Shown: positions 32,349-37,274 of the stretch, piece after piece
Numbering within the stretch: position 1 is the stretch's first letter
How the letters are laid out: every line of letters begins with the position of its first letter
Source: Halococcus morrhuae DSM 1307
GTDB taxonomy: Archaea > Halobacteriota > Halobacteria > Halobacteriales > Halococcaceae
Reading direction: 5' to 3'
NCBI RefSeq assembly: GCF_000336695.1
Contig: NZ_AOMC01000107.1
Location: 214-37,487, forward strand
DNA length: 37,274 nt
The notes under the pieces: model-generated
The model's input: the letters and a program-made list of their open reading frames with translations, nothing else
Told to the model about the DNA's origin: nothing
The model's database searches: none
Program-made: the position numbers and the translations under genes

Positions 32349-32771
32349 CTATTCGACGCGGAACACAGCCGTGATCTCAGCTCCCTCGGCGAGCGCGTCG
32401 ACGAAAGCTCGGTCGAGATCGGCGGCCGCTTTGTCCGCCCCGACCATCACGGTTCGATCGTCGACGTAGTCGCTCGTCCGGCAGACGAAGCTTCGGTCGT
32501 TCGTGCATTCGAGCGCCGGATGACCGCGACCGGTGACGGTTTCGGTGTGATCGCCGGCGTCGAGCGTCAGCGTGATCGTCGCCTCGCTGTCGCGGCAGGC
32601 TTCGACGAACGCGCGGTCGAAATCAGCGGGCGTGCGGTCGGCCTCGATGCCGAGAATGCAGTCACCCGCCGGCGTCAGATAGTCGTCTCGCGTCAGTTCG
32701 AGCGTGCTCGCGTGGCGCGCGGTGACGTTCTCGTGGCCGTGCGCACGGACGCGTTCTTCCATAGCATCCAT
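32349..32771 (-). CDS. DUF371 archaeal protein
   Basis: A 140-residue protein of the archaea-specific DUF371 family. Hallmarks are RAHGHENVTARHASTLELT near the start, then YLTPAGDCILGIEAD, where the Cys-Ile-x-Gly block is conserved. The second half ends with a repeat-like KAAADLDRAFVDALAEGAE that echoes the first half's ADFDRAFVEACRD. The function is unknown. It is followed after 30 bases by nth, so co-transcription is likely. Two starts, ATG 32771 and ATG 32762, are three codons apart. Confidence 0.82.
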   Translation of the reverse strand: MDAMEERVRAHGHENVTARHASTLELTRDDYLTPAGDCILGIEADRTPADFDRAFVEACRDSEATITLTLDAGDHTETVTGRGHPALECTNDRSFVCRTSDYVDDRTVMVGADKAAADLDRAFVDALAEGAEITAVFRVE

Positions 32772-32805
32772 CGCCGGAATCGACAGTTATAGCTTCGTAT
32801 TCAAC

Positions 32806-33220
32806 AGGCGCTAATACCACGACCGTTAGGTCGTGGATACCGCGCCGTAAGATTACTTCGGCAACCGGCGAAATCGGAAGATTTAGGCGGTTTACCGTCC
32901 AATGTACTACTATCGGAGGCGGTCCATCCGCCACCCAATGAGACAGTATCCGACAACCCGCAACGCTCAGCGAACGACCTTCGCCGGAGGTTGTGGGCCG
33001 GTGCGGAAAGGTACCTCCAAGTCGAGTCGGGATGAATGACGACCGCCCGGACGCGCCGCCGAAAGGCGGCACGTCCGTGTATGGCGTCCCGAACGATAGG
33101 AGTAACCGGGGGCTTGGCACTCCCAGCGGTCAACGTGGCCGCGAACCTGAAACTCCCAACCCAGCGCGTTGCGGTGCGGGCGTGGGATTCCCCGGCCTTC
33201 AGGCCGGTGGAGGATGTCAA
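32806..33220 (+). mobile_element. Nonautonomous palindrome-ended element (PATE/MITE-like)
   Basis: A 0.4-kb unit without a protein gene. The left end is AGGCGCTAA (32806-32814) plus a perfect 8-bp hairpin, CCACGACC (32817-32824), loop GTTA, GGTCGTGG (32829-32836). The right end is CCGGCC-TTCA-GGCCGG (33192-33207 region) plus GGAGGATGTCAA (33209-33220). Both ends match the motifs of the tnpB element at 15573-17200 on the minus strand. The last 130 bases resemble a tnpB tail in plus orientation, so the unit looks like an internal deletion derivative kept mobile in trans. It ends 66 bases before the GH2-like gene and likely displaced that gene's promoter. Palindrome-associated elements of this kind are known in haloarchaea and their viruses. 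Confidence 0.65.
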
Positions 33221-33285
33221 AGCTTCGCGTTTCGGGCGCTGACCCACGACACAAGGGCTATGGCTGCGGCGAACGCCCAACTGCT

Positions 33286-34947
33286 ATGAATCTGCACGAG
33301 TGGACGGCCGCTGCGGTCGAGCCCGGCGACGGCCCGCCCGAGGCCGACGAGTGGCACGCCGTCGATCCGGCGGCCCCCGATGCGTTCGCCGGCGAGCACG
33401 CCGTCGCCTACCGAACGGAGTTCGCCGATCCGCGCGAGGGCGACGAGCGGGCGTTGCTCACCCTCCGCGGACTCTACGCCCACGCTCGTGTCTGGCTGAA
33501 CGGCGAGTTCGTCGGCCGCCACGACACCTATTTCACGCCGTTCCGGACGGTGTTCGACCCCGAAGCGGAAAACGAGCTGCTCGTCGAGTGTCGCGCGCCC
33601 GAGGACCGTTTTGGCGGCGTCTTCGAGACGGCACTCGTCTCCGAACGCGAACGTGTGCCCGGGATACGCTGGGGTGCCAGCGTCGAGGGCGTGCCAGCGG
33701 CCGTCATCACCGATCTCACGGTTCGCACCGCCGAAACAGACGAAGAAGTGGGCGTCAACGCCATCGTCACGATCGATGCGGGCAGCGATCTCGACGGTCG
33801 CGTGCGACTCTCGCTGCAGCCCGAGGGGGCTGACGGCGCGAGCGCGCTGACACAGGTCGGCGTCCAGGCGAGCGCGGGCGAGCGCGTCGTCGTCCAGGGA
33901 CAGCTGTCGGTGCGCGATCCCGACCGGTGGTGGCCTCGCGGCACCGGCCCACAGAACCGCTACACCGTCCGGGCACAGCTCGGTGGGCACGATCGGACGG
34001 CGACGACCGGCTTTCGAACCATCGAATACGGTCCGGAGGGGTTGTCGATCAACGGGACGCACGTTCCGGTGCGCGGGCTCGTCTCGCTGCCCGACGAGAG
34101 CGCGACCGACGTCATCGACCGCGCGATCGCGGCGAACGCGACGCTTGTCCGCCCGTACAGTCACGTCCCGCCGGAATCGTTCTATGAGGCCGCCGACGCG
34201 GCCGGCGTGCTCGTCTGCCAGGACGTGCCGATGAGTGCGGGTGCGCTCGACGCCGAGCGCGCGCGGCTGGTCGCGCGTACGCTCGCCGGTGCGGTCGGCC
34301 ATCGACCGAGCCTCGCCGTCTTCGGCGTTCGCGACGACGCTCACGGGTTCGACGTCACGACCGAGGAAGAAGACCGGCGCGTGCTCCGCTCGACGGGCAA
34401 CGGTGACGGCGGTGCGGCGACGGCGACGGCAGCCAAAACGTCGCTGCCCGACGACGCGATCGTGCTCTCGATGCCGGGTCTCGATATCGGGACCGATGCC
34501 GACGACGGAATCAAAGAATCGTGGGTGCTCGACGGCTACGCAAGTGACGGGACCCGAACGCGCTATGTAGTACCAGGAGCCGATGGCGGGGCGACGCGGG
34601 CACGACGAGCGATCGAGGCGCTTCGGCTGTCGGCGAAACCGTTCGTGACGGCCTTCGATCCGTCGGGGGAGGGCACCGATGCCGTCGAGGCCGCTTTCGA
34701 GCCACTTGCGGCAATGCTCGACGACACGGCGGCGGAGCCACGGGCTGTCGTCGTCAACGACACACCCGAAACGATCTCCGGCGAGGTCGACTGGCGGGCC
34801 GGAAGCGAGAGCGGGAGCCTGCCGGTCACCGTCGGTCCGTTCTCGCAGGCGGTGGCTGGCGAACTCGACGCATCGATCGACAGCGAGCAGATCGCGTTGA
34901 CGCTCGTGACCGACGATCGACGGGTGGAAAACGGGGGCGAGCGATGA
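33286..34947 (+). CDS. GH2-like protein lacking catalytic glutamate
   Basis: A 553-residue protein with the domain plan of glycoside hydrolase family 2. The jelly-roll sugar-binding domain (about 40-150) contains YAHARVWLNGEFVGRHDT. An immunoglobulin-like domain follows (about 160-255), ending GFRTIEYGPEGLSINGTHVP. The barrel segment has FYEAADAAGVLVCQDVP. Where active GH2 enzymes carry the acid/base Asn-Glu pair, this protein has VFGVRDDAHG (near 345-353), with no Glu. The barrel is also short and low in conservation. It is probably inactive as a classical beta-galactosidase or is a binding protein. No signal peptide is seen. ATG 33286 is the first start outside the upstream mobile element. 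Confidence 0.7.
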   Translation: MNLHEWTAAAVEPGDGPPEADEWHAVDPAAPDAFAGEHAVAYRTEFADPREGDERALLTLRGLYAHARVWLNGEFVGRHDTYFTPFRTVFDPEAENELLVECRAPEDRFGGVFETALVSERERVPGIRWGASVEGVPAAVITDLTVRTAETDEEVGVNAIVTIDAGSDLDGRVRLSLQPEGADGASALTQVGVQASAGERVVVQGQLSVRDPDRWWPRGTGPQNRYTVRAQLGGHDRTATTGFRTIEYGPEGLSINGTHVPVRGLVSLPDESATDVIDRAIAANATLVRPYSHVPPESFYEAADAAGVLVCQDVPMSAGALDAERARLVARTLAGAVGHRPSLAVFGVRDDAHGFDVTTEEEDRRVLRSTGNGDGGAATATAAKTSLPDDAIVLSMPGLDIGTDADDGIKESWVLDGYASDGTRTRYVVPGADGGATRARRAIEALRLSAKPFVTAFDPSGEGTDAVEAAFEPLAAMLDDTAAEPRAVVVNDTPETISGEVDWRAGSESGSLPVTVGPFSQAVAGELDASIDSEQIALTLVTDDRRVENGGER

Positions 34948-34983
34948 ACGGGTTGAGAGAGAACGACCCACACGATCACAACG

Positions 34984-35020
34984 CTTAAACCGTTTCTGGC
35001 AGTATTGGTACATGCCAGAA
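34984..35020 (+). promoter_or_regulatory. TATA block and 8-bp inverted repeat before coiled-coil gene
   Basis: TATA-like cttaaac is at 34984-34990. TTCTGGCA (34994-35001) and TGCCAGAA (35013-35020) form a perfect inverted repeat with centres 19 bp apart, about two helical turns. The right arm covers the predicted start of transcription near 35012-35015. The leader to ATG 35136 would be about 120 bases. Confidence 0.45.
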
Positions 35021-35135
35021 CGCTGCCGGCGTCACAGTGGTATCGCACAGAGAATGATACGGACCACTCCTCAGAGACGACGAGCGCCCGTGAGTGGCAA
35101 CCGTACGCTGGCGCGGCTGGGATAGTAACAGAACC

Positions 35136-36026
35136 ATGGCAAGCACGATCGATCAATCCGAAAACGTCGAACTGACCGACGACGACCTCGAAAGCGACTC
35201 GAAAGGACAGCTCATCAAACTCGCCGGCAAGCTCCGCGACCGGCGCAACGACCTGAATCAGGCAGCCTCCGAGCGCGCCGACAAGCGCGACGAGCTCAAC
35301 GCGAAGACACGAGAGCAGGTCGACCTCGCACAGGAACACCGCGAGAAACGCGACGAGCTCAACGAGGAGGTACAGGAGCACAAACAGAAGCGCAACGAGC
35401 TCAACGCCGAGGCCAACGAACTGTTCGACGAGGTCGACGAGCTGAAAGGCGACCTCGAACTCGACGAGGGGAAGGATCTCGACGAGCTCGAAGAGGAAAT
35501 CGAGAAACTCGAATTCCGCCAGCAGACCGAGGTACTCTCGACGGAGGACGAGCGCGAACTCATCGAGAAAATCGAGAACAAACGCGAGCAGTATCGCGAG
35601 CGAAAGGAAGCGCTCGACGACACCGATGGGCTCGAAGAGGTCAAAGCCGAGGCCGAGGAGATCCGTGCCGAGGCCTCCGAGCACCACGAGAAGGTGACGG
35701 AGCTCGCCGACGAGGCCCAGGAGCACCACAACCAGATGATCGAGGCCTACCGCGAGGCCGACGACGTCCGCGACGAGGCCGACGAGTGGCACGAGAAGTT
35801 CGTCGATGCCCAGGAAGCCGCCGACCGCCACCACGAGGACTTCGTCGAGGTGCAAAAGCGCCTGCGCGAGATGGACAAAGAGGAGGAAGAGGAGCGCAAA
35901 TCCGAGCGCGACAAGAAGCGCGAGGAGGCCGAAGCCGAGGCCGAGGAGATCTACGAGCAGTTCAAGCAGGGCGAGACCCTCGACACCGAGGACCTGATGA
36001 AACTGCAGAAAGCCGGCAAGCTCTAG
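35136..36026 (+). CDS. Coiled-coil protein, function unknown
   Basis: A 296-residue protein that is almost entirely charged alpha-helix with heptad-like Leu and Ala spacing. Repeated units such as RDELNAK, RDELNEEV and RNELNAEA lie at residues 50-100. The second half is rich in DEADEWHEK and HHEDFVE blocks, and a short C-terminal domain reads QGETLDTEDLMKLQKAGKL. Similar long coiled-coil proteins are conserved in haloarchaea and some are mislabelled as phosphatases or SMC-like; none has a firm function. The 430-residue frame on the other strand is a mirror of this repetitive DNA. SppA follows on the same strand after 58 bases. Confidence 0.8.
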   Translation: MASTIDQSENVELTDDDLESDSKGQLIKLAGKLRDRRNDLNQAASERADKRDELNAKTREQVDLAQEHREKRDELNEEVQEHKQKRNELNAEANELFDEVDELKGDLELDEGKDLDELEEEIEKLEFRQQTEVLSTEDERELIEKIENKREQYRERKEALDDTDGLEEVKAEAEEIRAEASEHHEKVTELADEAQEHHNQMIEAYREADDVRDEADEWHEKFVDAQEAADRHHEDFVEVQKRLREMDKEEEEERKSERDKKREEAEAEAEEIYEQFKQGETLDTEDLMKLQKAGKL

Positions 36027-36084
36027 ATACTACGATCGTCGCCACGAGCGAACGATTCATCCGCCGCGCGCCCGACGAGTGGGT

Positions 36085-36993
36085 ATGCCGACCGATTCAC
36101 GAGCGACATTCATGAGAGCAGCCATCGGCGCGAGCGCGGGCGCTGGCATCTGGGGGACGGTCAAACGGCTCCGCGCGCAGGCGAAAAACGGATATAATAC
36201 GGTCGAAGTCGCCGTCGAGGGGCCCATCTCCCGCGAGGGAAGCCGTCTTCCGAGCAGCAGCCAGCGTTCGATCCCGGCGGACAAGATCGTCGAGCAGATC
36301 GAGCGCGCCGACGAGGACCCGAACGTCGAGGCGCTGGTCGTCAAGCTCAACACGCCCGGCGGCGAGGTCCTGCCGAGCGAGGACATCCGGCTTGCGGCCG
36401 AGCGTTTCGACGGTCCGACGATCGGCTACGCGACCGACACCTGTGCGAGCGGTGGCTACTGGATCGCCGCCGGCTGTGACGAGCTCTGGGCGCGCGAGGC
36501 GAGCGTCGTCGGGAGCATCGGCGTGCGCGGCTCGTCGGTCAACGCGAAGGGGCTGGGCGACAAGCTCGGGCTCGACTACCGCCCGAAGACCGCCGGCGAG
36601 TACAAGGACGCTGGCTACCCGCTCAAAGAACCCGAAGAGCAGGACGACGAATATCTCCAGGGGCTCGTCGACGACTACTACGAGACGTTCGTCGAGCACG
36701 TCGCCGAGGGCCGCGGGCTCGATGAGGAGACGATCCGCGAGACCGAAGCCCGGGTCTATCTCGGCACCGACGCCATCGACAACGGGCTCGTCGACGAGCT
36801 CGGCACCCGCGAGGACGTCGAGGAGCGCATCGAAGAGCGCCTCGGCCACGACATCGAAATCGAGGAGTTCACGCCCGAGCAGAGCCTGATGGAGCGCATC
36901 AGAAGCCAGTCGCAGGGTGTGGCCTACGCGTTCGGTGCGGGCGTGGCCGATTCGATCGGTGTCGACGACGAGTTCAGTCTGGAACTCAGATAG
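36085..36993 (+). CDS. sppA: Signal peptide peptidase SppA-type (S49) protease
   Basis: A 302-residue serine protease of the S49 family that clears signal peptides or membrane-protein fragments. A short N-terminal hydrophobic stretch (AAIGASAGAGIWG, about 11-23) may anchor it. The Ser nucleophile is Ser122 in CASGGYWIAAG, and the Lys base is Lys174 in KTAGEYKDAG. Their 52-residue separation matches archaeal SppA. LNTPGGEV and VGSIGVRGSSVNAKGL are further S49 marks. GTG 36079 is in frame; ATG 36085 is preferred. The protein is a single-domain archaeal form, half the size of E. coli SppA. Confidence 0.9.
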   Translation: MPTDSRATFMRAAIGASAGAGIWGTVKRLRAQAKNGYNTVEVAVEGPISREGSRLPSSSQRSIPADKIVEQIERADEDPNVEALVVKLNTPGGEVLPSEDIRLAAERFDGPTIGYATDTCASGGYWIAAGCDELWAREASVVGSIGVRGSSVNAKGLGDKLGLDYRPKTAGEYKDAGYPLKEPEEQDDEYLQGLVDDYYETFVEHVAEGRGLDEETIRETEARVYLGTDAIDNGLVDELGTREDVEERIEERLGHDIEIEEFTPEQSLMERIRSQSQGVAYAFGAGVADSIGVDDEFSLELR

Positions 36994-37005
36994 CGAGCTA
37001 CTCGA

Positions 37006-37116
37006 TTATTCGTTCAGCTCCTGCCAGTGCTCGTAGACCGAGAGAGCCTCGTCGTCGGCCTCGTCGGCGTGGATCAATGGAAGGTTCCGGTCCTCCCAAT
37101 CTTTCTCGTACTCGTC
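37006..37116 (-). pseudogene. 3' fragment of a gene split by a tnpB element
   Basis: Thirty-six codons that begin directly at the right end of the mobile element and read DEYEKDWEDRNLPLIHADEA, then DDEALSVYEHWQELNE and a stop. The acidic composition and clean frame look like the C-terminus of a genuine haloarchaeal protein whose upstream part must lie beyond the element, outside the window. The family cannot be identified from this piece. Confidence 0.5.
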
Positions 37117-37146
37117 GTGAACGGACCCTGCGGTCAAGCCGCGGGG
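37117..37146 (-). repeat. IS200/IS605-type right-end hairpin, copy 3
   Basis: GTGAAC at 37117 is followed by CCCTGCGG (37126-37133), loop TCAAG (37134-37138) and CCGCGGGG (37139-37146), with one G-T wobble. On the minus strand the tnpB stop lies in the loop and the outer edge reads TTCAC, as in copy 1 at 8073-8102. Confidence 0.7.
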
Positions 37147-37274
37147 CTTCCCGCTTCGACGACGCGCTTTGCATCCACTCGAACTCGAGTGAACGCAGGG
37201 AGCGCAGTCTGCACGGGCGTTGATTCGGAGCATCCCGCCCCTATCTGTTCGAGACCTCTGTCGAGAATATTCTT
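37134..37274 (-). CDS. tnpB: TnpB C-terminus, cut by window edge
   Basis: The last 46 codons of a tnpB on the minus strand. They begin KNILDRGLEQIGAG, matching the N-A-A-x-N-I-L-x-R-G block that follows the final RuvC Asp, and end KRVVEAGSPAA with the stop in the hairpin loop. This is a different subfamily from the tnpB at 15589-16815, whose tail and hairpin differ. The rest of the gene lies outside the window. Confidence 0.75.
   Translation of the reverse strand, partial: KNILDRGLEQIGAGCSESTPVQTALPAFTRVRVDAKRVVEAGSPAA

Noticed and set aside
33217-35013. A 598-codon minus-strand open frame
   Set aside because: Shadow of the GH2-like gene; composition is Arg-rich and unlike haloarchaeal proteins.
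35012-35125. A 37-codon frame starting at a plausible leaderless ATG
   Set aside because: Its product is Arg-rich and basic, unlike the surrounding acidic proteins, and there is no further support; the ATG may simply mark the transcription start region.
34563-35855. A 430-codon hydrophobic-looking minus-strand frame
   Set aside because: It mirrors the repetitive coiled-coil gene (GAG/GAC codons read as CTC/GTC give Leu/Val), so the apparent membrane protein is an artefact.
1-37274. CRISPR arrays, rRNA and tRNA genes
   Set aside because: No regularly spaced repeats and no conserved RNA gene signatures were seen on reading either strand.

Overview
The window is chromosomal DNA from a halophilic archaeon (class Halobacteria). 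Proteins are strongly acidic, G/C-ending codons dominate, many starts look leaderless (a TATA-like block about 27 bases before the start codon), twin-arginine signals are present, and haloarchaeal or archaeal families occur (DUF2080, DUF371, aCPSF1/FttA, DUF2304 fusions). The genus cannot be fixed from the sequence.

Positions 1-15.4 kb form a surface-glycan locus after an MFS transporter. It holds a GT39-type membrane glycosyltransferase, the complete dTDP-rhamnose set rmlA, rmlD, rmlB and rmlC on alternating strands, two CmcI-like SAM methyltransferases, a GT2 glycosyltransferase, a DUF2304-GT2 fusion, a polysaccharide deacetylase, a flippase-like (UPF0104/AglD-type) membrane protein and an alkaline-phosphatase-superfamily hydrolase. 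Together they could make dTDP-rhamnose, build and methylate a lipid-linked or protein-linked glycan, and move or trim it. Between the methyltransferases (8.07-8.70 kb) lies a foreign, AT-richer insert: IS200/IS605-type right ends, a decayed tnpB tail, and a tiny ribbon-helix-helix-like gene bracketed by pairs of the palindrome TTACNGTAA, one pair overlapping its TATA box. This is the most system-like unexplained unit in the window.

Positions 15.57-17.20 kb are an intact tnpB-only (IS1341-type) element with a 50-residue DUF2080 gene that is easy to miss. Beside its left end is a 90-bp near-copy of part of the GT39 gene at 1.5-3.4 kb.

Positions 17.5-26.7 kb carry a zinc-ribbon membrane protein, a Tat-exported protein of three tandem repeats, a DHA2-type MFS exporter, a macrodomain protein, a complete TAXI-TRAP uptake operon (binding lipoprotein, DUF1850 protein, fused permease) and a small hypothetical gene.

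Positions 26.7-37.0 kb are mostly core or housekeeping: the termination nuclease FttA/aCPSF1, a small membrane protein, an EamA transporter, an orphan BMP/PnrA-like protein, endonuclease III with DUF371, a degenerate GH2-like protein, a coiled-coil protein and an SppA-type peptidase. A 0.4-kb palindrome-ended nonautonomous element (32.8-33.2 kb) shares both end motifs with the tnpB element. The window ends inside another tnpB that has split an unidentified gene.
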